Positions 25,069 to 34,289 of a DNA stretch of 54,494 nucleotides are shown piece by piece. Position numbers and translations under genes: made by a program. Source of the DNA: JAFGMQ01 sp036733345 (lineage in GTDB: Bacteria > Desulfobacterota > DSM-4660 > Desulfatiglandales > Desulfatiglandaceae); the NCBI GenBank assembly GCA_036733345.1, contig DAINAR010000023.1:1-54494 (forward strand), written 5' to 3'. Within the stretch, counting starts at the first letter, position 1; every line of letters begins with the position of its first letter. The notes beneath the pieces are model-generated. The model made no database searches. It was not told the origin of the DNA and was given only the letters and a program-made list of their open reading frames with translations.

Positions 25069-25984
25069 AGGCCTGGTTACTCTGATTTGCTGTGTTGTTG
25101 TAATTTTTTTCAATGAATCTGCTGTCTTCCCGAAACAGATTGTTCTGGAAAGCAACTCACAATTTTCTTTTGCAAGGGAATATATGGCAAAAGGGGAATA
25201 CGGAAGAGCTGTCGAGGAATTCGAGAGGTTCATACATTTTTTCCCTGAAGATCCGGAAGTTTTACGCGCCCGTTGCCTTATCGGGATTTGCTATCTGAAT
25301 GATCATAAATATGATGCTGCCAGAGAAAGTCTGTCAGAAATCATCAAGACAAACCCTGACAGCCCATTTGCCGGCAGGGCTCTTTTGCTCACAGGTGAAT
25401 CCTATTATCAGGAAGGCTTAATCAGGGAAGCCGAATACTATTTCCAGCTGGTTATGGATGAATATGATAATTCAGATCTGGCATATACAGCCCGTTACAG
25501 GCTTGGATGGACAAAGTTAAAGGAAAGCAGATGGCGTGATGCATCATCGATATTCGAAAAGACTGAATACTCAAGCCCTTACTATGACAGTTCCCGTCTG
25601 CTTGCACAGGAGTGCCTTTATGGGGAAGCCCTGCCTTACAAAACACCTGCATTAGCAGGTTCACTTGCAGCAGTAATTCCGGGACTTGGGCATGCCTATG
25701 TTTCCCGATACAAGGATGCGGCAGTGGCATTTGTGCTGAACGGCCTTTTTATATGGGCGGCAATTGAATCCTTTGATCATGACCATGATGTCCTGGGTGG
25801 AATTCTCAGCTTTTTAGAGGTTGGCTGGTACAGCGGTAATATTTACAGCGCTGTGAATGTCACACACAAATATAACCGAAAGATTGAAAGTGATTTCAGA
25901 CGCGGTATGAAGGATCAGTTTGATATTAATCTTTTCGCAACAGGAAAAGGTAACATAGGACTGGCCCTGACATACAGGTTTTAG
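25049..25984 (+). CDS. Exported TPR protein with TM2/DUF5683-like tail
   Basis: The 311 residues start with a signal or anchor segment. BamD/YbgF-like TPR repeats follow (YMAKGEYGRAVEEFERFIHF, LNDHKYDAARESLSEIIKTN, YQEGLIREAEYYFQLVMDEY). From about residue 210, AGSLAAVIPGLGHAYVSRYK and VAFVLNGLFIWAAIE form membrane helices, like DUF5683/TM2-type segments. The final stretch ends in ALTYRF with a terminal aromatic, as in outer-membrane proteins. It overlaps the YidD-like gene. Function is unknown. Confidence 0.72.
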   Translation: MEKIKIKGLVTLICCVVVIFFNESAVFPKQIVLESNSQFSFAREYMAKGEYGRAVEEFERFIHFFPEDPEVLRARCLIGICYLNDHKYDAARESLSEIIKTNPDSPFAGRALLLTGESYYQEGLIREAEYYFQLVMDEYDNSDLAYTARYRLGWTKLKESRWRDASSIFEKTEYSSPYYDSSRLLAQECLYGEALPYKTPALAGSLAAVIPGLGHAYVSRYKDAAVAFVLNGLFIWAAIESFDHDHDVLGGILSFLEVGWYSGNIYSAVNVTHKYNRKIESDFRRGMKDQFDINLFATGKGNIGLALTYRF

Positions 25985-26099
25985 AATTCTGCAATAACCA
26001 TGCATTAAACAATGAAAACTTTCTTGAGAAAAAAGCCTTTTAAGAAAGGGAGGCAGGGCCTGAAACTGCCAGTATGCCGGAATAGAATAAAGGTTAATG

Positions 26100-26513
26100 C
26101 TAACTCAAGATGTTATCTGCCTTGAGGATAAGGTTGCGCCTTATTTCTATATTCAATTGCTTTGCCTTCTTGAGATTTAAGGTCAGTCTTTTTATGAGTG
26201 GTTTTTGGGAAGGGATTGAACGAACCTCAGTTCCATCAAGTATCTGTTTGACTGGATCTGATGCCTGCCGCCCCAGTTCGTAGGAATCGCAATGCAAGGC
26301 CATGAGACCACCATATTCAGCAAATTTTTTTGTTACCGGAAAAACAGGTATGCCAGCTGAATCAGATATGGTAACTATTTTTTCCATCTCAGTCCACTGG
26401 AGAAGACCTATACTGTAAACATGTTCTTTTGATTTACAGGCAAATAAAAGGAAGCTGACAAGAAAAGGGATAACGATAAATGTATAAAATTTGGAATGCT
26501 TTCTCATAAACAC
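26100..26513 (-). pseudogene. Internally deleted ABC substrate-binding lipoprotein (PF04392-like)
   Basis: The 137 residues have a lipobox (SFLLFACKS) and the first strand VYSIGLLQWTE of PF04392 binding proteins. They then jump directly to the C-terminal lobe: TISDSAGIPVFPV, GLMALHCDSYELGRQASD and LNLKKAKQLNIEI with LILKADNIL. Family members are about 320 residues, so roughly 180 central residues, most of lobe 1 and the hinge, are missing although the frame is kept. No permease or ATPase is adjacent. It is most likely a decayed gene; a small periplasmic protein made from one lobe is the alternative. Confidence 0.7.
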
Positions 26514-26784
26514 TCACTTCAGTAAAGGGCATTTCTGCGAATGATAATGCTTATTAGATTCGATTTATTGAAGTTTCAATAAGAAATGGAAATGCCTCCT
26601 GAAATTGTATTAATTAAGCATGAAGGAAGTTTCTTGAAAGTCCCGTATTTTTTTTACCCATACACTAAATCCACGTTAAATACTGCCATAAAATAACTAG
26701 AAAAGTAAGTAAAAATTATTACTAAATAGCTGGCACGGAAAGGCATTGTGCTTACTGCCGATGCAAGTCAATTGAAAAATTTAC

Positions 26785-26853
26785 TTGACAAAAAGTGCCT
26801 AATGTCTTAAAAATTCTATAAACGTTCTCTATAGAGGTATATTGTTCTCTATA
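26785..26853 (+). promoter_or_regulatory. IclR-type promoter and repeated operator
   Basis: TTGACA (26785-26790) is 17 bases from TAAAAA (26808-26813). Two exact copies of GTTCTCTATA start at 26824 and 26844, 20 bases apart (two DNA turns); the first is part of the palindrome CTCTATAGAG. They precede the IclR-family start, which suggests autoregulation. Confidence 0.5.
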
Positions 26854-26876
26854 TAAAACATGGGGGTTGTAAAAAA

Positions 26877-27641
26877 ATGGGAATGCAATTCAAAAAAGTA
26901 CCTGCCCTTGAAAAATGTTTCAACATTCTTGAACTCCTTTCAAAAAACAAAAATGGACTTGGTATTTCAGAAATAAGCAATGCATTGGGGTATAATAAGA
27001 GCACTGTCTACAACATTGCCTATACACTCTGTGATCTCTGCATTTTAGAAGCTATGCCGGGAAACAAGTTCTGTTTGGGTGTTCAACTCTATGCATTAGG
27101 TAAATCTGCCGGCACTGACTCAGAGCTGATTCAGACCGTGCACCCCTACCTTGATAAGATAAACAAAAAGTTGAATCTTTCTGCCTTTCTCGGAATACTT
27201 GTTGGAAAACAGGTGGTTACTGTTGATAAGGTTGACTCACCCGTACATCTGAAGGTTTCTTCGAGTATTGGCGGTTCAACACCAATACTGGCAGGAGCTG
27301 TTGCCAAGGTAATTCTTTCAAAAATGTCTGATTCCAGAATAGATGAAATCCTGTCAAAAAATGAACTTGTTCCTTTTACAAAGTACTCCTGTACTGACAA
27401 AAATGAATACAGAAAGATGATTGAAAAGGCGAGAATGGACGGTTATGCATTCAGCAATGAAGAATATATCGAAGGAATACGTGCATTAGCTGTTCCTCTG
27501 GATAGATACAGAGAAAATATAGATGCAGCAATTTATGTTGTTGGACTTTCAATTCAAATAAAAGATGAAGATATTTATGCTTTTTCAGAGATTTTAAAGA
27601 GGATTGCCTTTGAGATTAACACCCGCATGTCATTGACATGA
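26877..27641 (+). CDS. IclR-family transcriptional regulator
   Basis: The 254 residues have the IclR winged helix (VPALEKCFNILELLSKNKNG, ISEISNALGYNKSTVYNIAY) and the C-terminal GAF-like effector domain (GTDSELIQTVHPYLDKINKK, ILAGAVAKVILS, IRALAVPLDRY). IclR proteins usually sense a small organic acid and control its catabolic genes. The TRAP transporter and CoA ligase genes start directly downstream in the same direction, so they are the likely targets. The ATG at 26877 follows GGGGGTTG. Confidence 0.9.
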   Translation: MGMQFKKVPALEKCFNILELLSKNKNGLGISEISNALGYNKSTVYNIAYTLCDLCILEAMPGNKFCLGVQLYALGKSAGTDSELIQTVHPYLDKINKKLNLSAFLGILVGKQVVTVDKVDSPVHLKVSSSIGGSTPILAGAVAKVILSKMSDSRIDEILSKNELVPFTKYSCTDKNEYRKMIEKARMDGYAFSNEEYIEGIRALAVPLDRYRENIDAAIYVVGLSIQIKDEDIYAFSEILKRIAFEINTRMSLT

Positions 27642-27759
27642 TGTGTTGGTAGTAAAAATTGTAATTAATTTATGAAAGGAGGTGAATACTTTATTTTTTC
27701 CTGTGTTCAATAAGTAGCTTTTTTTTGAAATCTGTTATTTTGAAAGGAGATTTTTACTT

Positions 27760-28815
27760 ATGAAGAAAAGTGGGTTCCTATTAATTTTGATATTTTTAGT
27801 CGGTATTTCCTTTCTGGCTCTTGGCAACTCAGTTGCGAATGCTGCAACAGAACTTACATACAGCTGCTTTTTCCCTCCAACTCATATTCAGAGCAAACTT
27901 GCTGAAGCATGGTGTAAAGAAGTTGAAAAGAGGACCAATGGAGAAGTGAAGATAACATATTATCCAGGTCAAACACTTACAAAATCAAACCAGTGCTATG
28001 ACGGAACGGTTCAGGGAATCTCGGATATCGGATTTTCTGTTCTTCAATATACGCGGGGAAGGTTTCCAATGATGGATTTTATAAACCTTCCGATGGGATT
28101 TCCAAACGGACGTGTTGCTACAGCAATAATTAATGAGGTCTTAGAAAAATTCCAGCCAGCTGAACTGACAGATACGAGGGTCATGTATCTGCACAGCCAT
28201 GGCCCTGGAACGATTCACGTAAAAGATAAAGCGGTTCATACAATGGAAGATTTAAAAGGAATAAAAATAAGATCTCATGGACCAACTGCCGAAATGATAA
28301 AGGCACTGGGAGGAACTCCTGTAGCGTTCCCAATGCCGGAACTATACCAGGCCCTGCAGAAGGGAGTTGTAAATGGTGGAATTTATCCGATGGAGGCAAA
28401 CAAGGGATGGAGGCTCGGAGAGGTAACAGACTATGCAATTTCATGTAATTCGGTCGGTTACGGACTTGGATTTTTCGTTGTAATGAACAAAGGCAAGTGG
28501 GATAAACTCCCGGATGGTGTAAAGAAGGTAATTGACGAAATTAACAGTGAATGGATACTCAAACACGGAGCGGCATGGGACGACAGTGATTTTGAAGGCA
28601 TTCAGTTTATGCTCAGTAAAGGAAACACCATAATAGGTATTGCTCCGGATGAGGCTAAAAAATGGAAAAATGCGGTTAAAGTAGTTATTGACCAGTATGA
28701 AAAAGAAACAAAAGAAAAGGGAGTTCCCGGAGATAAGGTTATTGAATATGTGAATAAGAGATTGGAAGAAGCAGGGAGCGGTAAATTTACAAGCAAATAT
28801 ATGACGAGTGATTAA
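27760..28815 (+). CDS. dctP: TRAP transporter substrate-binding protein DctP
   Basis: DctP captures the substrate in the periplasm for the DctQM permease. The 351 residues start with a signal peptide (about the first 27, ending NAA). Family motifs are SCFFPPTHIQSKLAEAWCKE, then MEDLKGIKIRSHGPTAEMIK, with the usual Arg that binds the carboxylate, and LGGTPVAFPMPELYQALQKG. A good ribosome site (AAAGGAG) precedes the ATG. A strong hairpin follows the gene before dctQ. Confidence 0.93.
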   Translation: MKKSGFLLILIFLVGISFLALGNSVANAATELTYSCFFPPTHIQSKLAEAWCKEVEKRTNGEVKITYYPGQTLTKSNQCYDGTVQGISDIGFSVLQYTRGRFPMMDFINLPMGFPNGRVATAIINEVLEKFQPAELTDTRVMYLHSHGPGTIHVKDKAVHTMEDLKGIKIRSHGPTAEMIKALGGTPVAFPMPELYQALQKGVVNGGIYPMEANKGWRLGEVTDYAISCNSVGYGLGFFVVMNKGKWDKLPDGVKKVIDEINSEWILKHGAAWDDSDFEGIQFMLSKGNTIIGIAPDEAKKWKNAVKVVIDQYEKETKEKGVPGDKVIEYVNKRLEEAGSGKFTSKYMTSD

Positions 28816-28830
28816 AAGTTATAAATAAAA

Positions 28831-28857
28831 GGGCCCGGATAATATTCATCCGGGCCC
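28831..28857. promoter_or_regulatory. Intercistronic hairpin between dctP and dctQ
   Basis: GGGCCCGGAT and ATCCGGGCCC form a perfect 10-base stem with a 7-base loop. On the + strand no T-run follows, so it is not a classic terminator. Such hairpins protect the upstream message and let the binding protein be made in excess over the permease. Confidence 0.75.
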
Positions 28858-28877
28858 AAAAAAGATTCAGGTGAAAA

Positions 28878-29351
28878 ATGAAACTAATAAGCTCTATATC
28901 AGAGATACTAAAAAAGATAGGAGGAGTCTGTCTTGCGGGCATGATGTTTGTTACCTGCGCCGACGTAATCGGACGTTTTTTTGGATATCCCATATTAGGT
29001 TCAGTGGAAATAGTTTCTATCCTGGCAACCTGTGCCATTGGGATGGGTCTGGCTTTCACCCATGAAACTGATGGACATGTAGGCGTTGAGATTATTGTGA
29101 GGCTGCTGCCTAAAAAGACGCAGACAATTATATCCGTGTGCACTAATTTCCTCAGTATATGTCTTTTTGCGATATTAACATGGAGAATGCTTGTATATGC
29201 AGGAACACTGCGAAGATCAGGAGAAGTCTCCATGAATCTAAGGCTGCCTGAGTTTTTGGTTGTGTATGTAATGTCTTTCTGCCTTCTAATATTCACGATA
29301 ATGATTATTAAAGACATGATAATAAATATAAATAAACTGAGGTCAAAATGA
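28878..29351 (+). CDS. dctQ: TRAP transporter small permease DctQ
   Basis: The 157 residues have four membrane segments and the DctQ motifs (FVTCADVIGRFFGYPILGSV, ACAIGMGLAFTHETDGHVGV). The end overlaps the dctM start by 4 bases (ATGA), so translation is coupled. It forms the permease with DctM. Confidence 0.9.
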   Translation: MKLISSISEILKKIGGVCLAGMMFVTCADVIGRFFGYPILGSVEIVSILATCAIGMGLAFTHETDGHVGVEIIVRLLPKKTQTIISVCTNFLSICLFAILTWRMLVYAGTLRRSGEVSMNLRLPEFLVVYVMSFCLLIFTIMIIKDMIININKLRSK

Positions 29352-30661
29352 ATCCAATTTTGATAGGTATTATCGGCCTTTTGGTAATGATAATAATTTT
29401 TCTTTCAAAAATGCCTGTTGCATATGTGATGGCTATGATCGGATTTATCGGTTTTTCAATTATGGTCTCAATGAAAGGCGGACTCAGCATAATATCAAGG
29501 GACATATATGATGTGTTCTCGGCCTACGGTCTTACCACAATACCTTTATTTGTATTGATGGGACAGCTTGCATTCAATGCCGGTATCAGCAGAAGATTAT
29601 ATGATGCAACAAACAAGTATCTTGGCAGTACCAGGGGCGGCCTGGCAATGGCTACAGTATCTGCCTGCACGGCATTCGGAGCTGTATGCGGGTCAAGTCC
29701 GGCCACTGCAGCCACAATGGCTACAGTTGGACTGCCTGAGATGAAGCGTTATGGATATGATGACCAGCTTGCAACCGGTTCAGTGGCCTCAGGCGGGGGA
29801 CTTGGAATGATCATGCCGCCTAGCGTTGTATTGATAATATACGGCGTTCTTACTGAACAGTCGATCGGAAAATTGTTCGTTGCCGGTATCGTTCCCGCTA
29901 TTGTTGTTACAATACTTTTCATAATCACCATATATATATGGTGTTCTTATGCGCCCGATCAAGGACCCAGCGGAGAAAAATATTCATGGAAAGAGAAGAT
30001 CCTTTCATTGGGAAAACTCAGTGAAACTCTTATAGTCTTCGTCCTCGTAATGGGGGGAATGTTTATAGGGATATTCACTCCCACGGAAGCGGCAGCGGTT
30101 GGATCTTTCGGAGTACTGGTTGTATCTGTGTTAAGAAGGCAGCTTACCTGGGAGGCCTTCTGGAACTCTCTTTATGAAACTCTCAGGACTTCATGCATGG
30201 TAATGATGCTAATTGCGGGTGCCACTCTGTTCGGTAAGTTTTTTGCTGTTACAAGGATCCCATTCGAAATTGCATCATTTGTTGGATCGCTGGATTTGCC
30301 GTCATACTTAATTATGGGAATAGTAATTTTAATCTATTTTTGCGGCGGGTGCTTTATGGATGCACTGGCCTTTGTCACGCTTACAATACCAATATTTTAT
30401 CCCGTGGTCAGCAGCCTTGGCTACGATCCGATCTGGTTTGGGGTAATTGTTGTTATGGTTACAGAAATGGGCGTCATAACTCCTCCGGTTGGTATCAATG
30501 TTTATGTGGTATTTGGCGTGGCGAGAAATGTAATAGGGGAGGTGCCTCTTGAATCTATATTCAAAGGAATTTTCCCGTTTTTGATTGCTGTTGCAGTCGG
30601 AATAATTATACTGACAGTTTTTCCTCAACTTGTTCTATTTTTACCTAATATAATGTATTAA
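29348..30661 (+). CDS. dctM: TRAP transporter large permease DctM
   Basis: The 437 residues are polytopic, with about 12 membrane segments and DctM motifs (TTIPLFVLMGQLAFNAGI, SACTAFGAVCGSSPATAATM, GGGLGMIMPPSVVLIIYGVL, FTPTEAAAVGS). It uses an ion gradient to bring in the acid delivered by DctP. The gene ends in a terminator. Confidence 0.93.
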   Translation: MNPILIGIIGLLVMIIIFLSKMPVAYVMAMIGFIGFSIMVSMKGGLSIISRDIYDVFSAYGLTTIPLFVLMGQLAFNAGISRRLYDATNKYLGSTRGGLAMATVSACTAFGAVCGSSPATAATMATVGLPEMKRYGYDDQLATGSVASGGGLGMIMPPSVVLIIYGVLTEQSIGKLFVAGIVPAIVVTILFIITIYIWCSYAPDQGPSGEKYSWKEKILSLGKLSETLIVFVLVMGGMFIGIFTPTEAAAVGSFGVLVVSVLRRQLTWEAFWNSLYETLRTSCMVMMLIAGATLFGKFFAVTRIPFEIASFVGSLDLPSYLIMGIVILIYFCGGCFMDALAFVTLTIPIFYPVVSSLGYDPIWFGVIVVMVTEMGVITPPVGINVYVVFGVARNVIGEVPLESIFKGIFPFLIAVAVGIIILTVFPQLVLFLPNIMY

Positions 30662-30695
30662 CGCTAGAATCATACAATTATTCAGGCGTTTTTAT
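30660..30695 (+). terminator. Terminator after dctM
   Basis: AACGCTAGAAT and ATTCAGGCGTT form an 11-base stem with one mismatch and a 9-base loop, followed by TTTTATTGTT. It begins inside the dctM stop codon. Confidence 0.65.
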
Positions 30696-30819
30696 TGTTA
30701 ACAGTGGATTGAATAATTCTGTTTTGCAGTCGATATTTGTTTTTTTGGTTAAGTACGTTTCCTAAGGGAAAGTAAGGGCATTTATTTGAATGATTATAAT
30801 TTAGAATTGCGGAGCAAAT

Positions 30820-32154
30820 ATGAATACAAATCAGAGATACTGGAACCCGGTTTTAGAGACATTGCCTCTTGAAAAACTTAGGGAACTCCAGGTCAAAAAA
30901 TTTAAGAGGATTTTTCAGTGGGGATATGAGCACTCTAAGTTTCACAGAGCAATTTATGACAAAGCCGGCATAGTCCCTGAAGATATACGCTCATTTGAAG
31001 ATATCAGAAAAGTACCGAAGGTAAACAAAGCAATGATGAGGGATATACAAAGAAAAGCCCCGTTTCCTTATGGAGACGCGTTGTGTGTTCCCCTTGAAGA
31101 AGCCACTGAATTCCATCAGACGAGCGGTACCACGGGATATCCTATCTATCAGCCCGATACCTGGCAGGATTGGGAGTGGTGGTCTGAGTCTTGGTCTTAC
31201 ATACTGTGGGCGCAGGGATACAGAGCCAGGGATAGGGTATTCCTGCCTTTTGGTTACAATGTCTTTGTTGCCTTCTGGGCGGCGCATTACGCTGCCGAAA
31301 AAGTTGGGTGTGAAGTTGTTCCAGGCGGCGTACTGGATACACAGGCCAGGATACTTAAGATTGATGAATTAAGGCCGACAGCAATGATGGCAACACCGAC
31401 ATATATACTGGGTATGGCGGACACTGCGAAGAATAAGATGGGCCTTAACCCTGAAAAAATGTCAATTAGGAAAATAACATGTGCCGGAGAACCCGGAGCA
31501 CTCATTCCCGGAACTAAAAAGAGGATGGAAGAAGCATGGGGTGCAAAGGTTTTTGACCATGCCGGAGCTACTGAGATAGGGGCATGGTCATTTGAATGTG
31601 AAGATCAACCGGGCGGACTTCATGTGAACGAAGCATTTTTCCTTGTGGAGATAGAAGATATTCAAACCGGTGAGATCATCGAAGAGCCCAACAGGAGAGG
31701 AAAAATGATTATAACAGCGCTGGACAGGCAGGCTCAACCCTGTATTCGTTTTGATTCAAGTGATGTTATTGGATGGTCAGATGAAAAGTGCTCTTGCGGC
31801 CGTACATTCAGGCTGCTTAAAGGTGGTCTTATCGGCAGGGCTGACGACATTACCAAGGTAAAAGGAGTCCTGCTTTCTCCTGCCGCAATCGAAGAGGTGG
31901 TAAGGAGTATGAAGGGGTTGGGCGATGAATATGAAGTCGTGGTTGATAAAGCTGGCGTTGTTGACAGGATAACGTTGAAATATGAAATACTTCCTGATTT
32001 GGAGGGGGACAAAGAGAAAATTGAGGATGAACTTAAAGACCATTTGAGACTCAAGACCAATCTTGGTTATAAGCTTGAGGCCTTCAAGTACGGTACGCTT
32101 CCGAGGTACGAGGTAAAGGCAAAACGTTTTAAGGATTTGAGGCCCAAACACTGA
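30820..32154 (+). CDS. Phenylacetate-CoA ligase (PaaK)-like acyl-CoA ligase
   Basis: This ATP-dependent ligase activates a carboxylic acid with coenzyme A. The 444 residues match PaaK in length and layout. The ATP P-loop region reads FHQTSGTTGYPIYQ. VFDHAGATEIGAWSFEC is the central motif, CSCGRTFRLLKGGLIGRADD the hinge motif, and ITKVKGVLLSPAAIEEVV the start of the small C-lobe. Its position behind the TRAP genes suggests that it activates the imported acid, perhaps aromatic. The substrate cannot be told from sequence. Confidence 0.85.
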   Translation: MNTNQRYWNPVLETLPLEKLRELQVKKFKRIFQWGYEHSKFHRAIYDKAGIVPEDIRSFEDIRKVPKVNKAMMRDIQRKAPFPYGDALCVPLEEATEFHQTSGTTGYPIYQPDTWQDWEWWSESWSYILWAQGYRARDRVFLPFGYNVFVAFWAAHYAAEKVGCEVVPGGVLDTQARILKIDELRPTAMMATPTYILGMADTAKNKMGLNPEKMSIRKITCAGEPGALIPGTKKRMEEAWGAKVFDHAGATEIGAWSFECEDQPGGLHVNEAFFLVEIEDIQTGEIIEEPNRRGKMIITALDRQAQPCIRFDSSDVIGWSDEKCSCGRTFRLLKGGLIGRADDITKVKGVLLSPAAIEEVVRSMKGLGDEYEVVVDKAGVVDRITLKYEILPDLEGDKEKIEDELKDHLRLKTNLGYKLEAFKYGTLPRYEVKAKRFKDLRPKH

Positions 32155-32402
32155 TCCGAGAGGTCATGATAAATACTTCGGACCTTGATTGATACTCAAA
32201 AAGTGCAATGCAAAAAGATGTCGATTAAAGATAAGGAATTAATAAGAGCACTGTTTATTGTTCAAAAAGCGAAAATTTATAAATATAGAATCAGTAAGAT
32301 ATAAGATCTGGGTATCAGAATGGAAACAGTGGCCGGTAAGTTCTAAATAGAGAGATTTCTAAATGTGATATTGAATCCGGCAATTTCCAAAAAGGAGAAC
32401 AT

Positions 32403-32588
32403 ATGGAGGATAATAGTCCGAAAAATATTGACCTGAAAGAGCTATATGCGAAGATCAGGCAGATTAAAACCGCGGCGGAGGAATTGAAACAGGTGGGAGA
32501 AACTTTCCCGGCTGTTTTCAGGAATGCGTCCAGGATCCTTGCCAGCGCAAAGATGCTGGAAATAAATGTTTTAGATGTAATCAGTTAA
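32403..32588 (+). CDS. Small hypothetical protein
   Basis: The 61-residue protein MEDNSPKNIDLKELYAKIRQ... is helical and has no transmembrane segment or cysteine. AAAAGGAG lies 8 bases before the ATG. I know no family. It sits between the CoA ligase and the LivJ-type gene and could be a small subunit or regulator of this locus. Confidence 0.55.
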   Translation: MEDNSPKNIDLKELYAKIRQIKTAAEELKQVGETFPAVFRNASRILASAKMLEINVLDVIS

Positions 32589-32627
32589 TAATCGAATATC
32601 CATTTATCTGTTTGATTTAGATCAGGC

Positions 32628-32708
32628 GCCAGGCGATCATTATTGTTAACAGAATGTATCAGATCGCTTGACGCTAAGTTCTCCCATTCTAACGGGATTT
32701 CGCCTGGC
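32628..32708. promoter_or_regulatory. Long-range inverted repeat in the 5' region of the LivJ-type gene
   Basis: GCCAGGCGA (32628-32636) and TCGCCTGGC (32700-32708) are perfect complements around 63 bases. They lie in a 470-base gene-free region (32589-33062). It may be a structured leader or a site, but no known riboswitch or T-box pattern is recognised in it. Confidence 0.35.
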
Positions 32709-33062
32709 ACTGAGATTGGCAGAATGAAGCAAAATCTTTCCCCGCTGCACGATAGAAGGTTAGAGACAGCATAACGGGAATGTTAATGTGAAGCCGGAGA
32801 GATATTTGTGTAATAATCCGCATAAAAGGGTATTCTGAACCGTGAATCTGATACCTAAGACCAGAGAGTTTAAAAAATGCGGAAGCCTTCGGTTCAAGGG
32901 GAAGGGAGGTGATGAGACGATCAGTCTTCAGAATATAGATTTTTCACATCTGAATGCACAGATGACTTAGAGTTGCAGCCTCTTCCTAAAGAGAAAATTG
33001 ATTATCATGACCTCGCTGCACGTCTTATAACAAGAACCATATTATTTAAAGGAGCTTTGACC

Positions 33063-34289
33063 ATGACTTTTGTAAGAAGAATTTTAGGTATTTTGATTCT
33101 TTGCCTTGGCCTCGTTTTGGTTTTTACGCCGGCCTTTGGCCAAAGTGGGCCAATTAAAATAGGTGCCATGTTCATATCTTCTGGAGGTATGGGAGGATAC
33201 GGGAAACACGGTGGCCAGGCTATTCAGCTCGCAGTTGATGAGATAAATGGCAATGGTGGTGTCCTGGGCAGGAAACTGGAAGCAATTGTCGAAGATACCA
33301 AACTCAAAAAGGATATCGTTATAGCTCTCGCAAACAAATTCATAAAGGAAGACAAAGTTGATTTTCTAATGGGACCCACCTCAAGCGGTCTTGCATTTGC
33401 TCTTTCGGATATTGCAAAGGAAAATAAAAAGATCCTGGTAGTTACTCAGGCTGCTGCTGATGCACTTACAGGTCCCAAACTTCACCCTTACATTTTTAGC
33501 ACTTTAAGCAGTGCAATGATGCATGCACGCTCCGGGGCCTATCTGATGGCGGCCAAGCCGTATAAAAGATACATGTGCGTTGGTCCGGATTACTCTTATG
33601 GTCATTCTTCATGGGATTTGTTTAAATCAAAATTAATGGAACTCCGTCCTGATGTAGAGATAGTGGGTGAGCTGTTTCCTAAATTCCTGTCTAAAGACTA
33701 TAGCGAATATATCAAGCAGATCCAGGATGCCAAACCCGATGCAGTCTGGTCTCCTCTATGGGGCGCGGACGCTGTTAACTTCATCAGGCAGGCGTTGCCT
33801 ACAGGACTTTTCGAAAAAGTGAAGTTTGCATTTCCATGTGCCGGAGCACTTGAAGTCCTGGTTCCAATGGGAAAGGATATGCCTGAAGGTATATATGTAT
33901 CTTCACGCTACTTCTTTACATCGCCCGATTCCTCGATGAACAGGGATTTTGTCAAGGTTTACTATGAGCGCTTCAAGGAATATCCTGATTACATGGCTGG
34001 TGAGACTTATGCAGGAGTTTATTTCATCAAGGCTGCTCTGGAACGCGCTGGAAGCGTTGATACCGAGAAAATTATCAAGGCTGTGGAAAGAGCGCCTCTT
34101 GCATGGGAGACTCCTGAGGGCTGGAAAGTCATGAGGAAAGAGGATCATTCGGCTGTGGAAGACTGCCTCTGGGGCGAAACATCTTTCAATAAAAAATATG
34201 GATTTGCTATCCCAAAGAGCTTTGATTGCATTCAGGCAGAACAAATTTGTCGATCTTCTGAGGAGTTGAGACAGGCCACAGGCAAATAG
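33063..34289 (+). CDS. LivJ-type periplasmic substrate-binding protein
   Basis: This is a binding protein of the branched-chain amino acid ABC family (Peripla_BP_6), whose members also carry aromatic acids. The ATG at 33063 follows AAAGGAG and starts a signal peptide (MTFVRRILGILILCLGLVLV, cut near FGQ). GPIKIGAMFISSGGMGGYGK and AVDEINGNGGVLGRKLEAIV are family motifs. LivH/LivM/LivF/LivG genes are not adjacent, so the permease lies elsewhere. A copy of its last 30 codons and downstream region lies at 812-1112. Confidence 0.88.
   Translation: MTFVRRILGILILCLGLVLVFTPAFGQSGPIKIGAMFISSGGMGGYGKHGGQAIQLAVDEINGNGGVLGRKLEAIVEDTKLKKDIVIALANKFIKEDKVDFLMGPTSSGLAFALSDIAKENKKILVVTQAAADALTGPKLHPYIFSTLSSAMMHARSGAYLMAAKPYKRYMCVGPDYSYGHSSWDLFKSKLMELRPDVEIVGELFPKFLSKDYSEYIKQIQDAKPDAVWSPLWGADAVNFIRQALPTGLFEKVKFAFPCAGALEVLVPMGKDMPEGIYVSSRYFFTSPDSSMNRDFVKVYYERFKEYPDYMAGETYAGVYFIKAALERAGSVDTEKIIKAVERAPLAWETPEGWKVMRKEDHSAVEDCLWGETSFNKKYGFAIPKSFDCIQAEQICRSSEELRQATGK

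Noticed and set aside
26731..26746. A second sigma-54-like sequence (TGGCACGGAAAGGCAT)
   Set aside because: GG-to-GC spacing is one base short and the -12 TTGC is missing. The TTGACA box nearer iclR explains the promoter better.
32705..32720. A sigma-54-like promoter (TGGCAC-TGAGA-TTGGC)
   Set aside because: The GG and GC elements are one base too far apart, and the -12 reads TTGG rather than TTGC. Sigma-54 spacing is strict.
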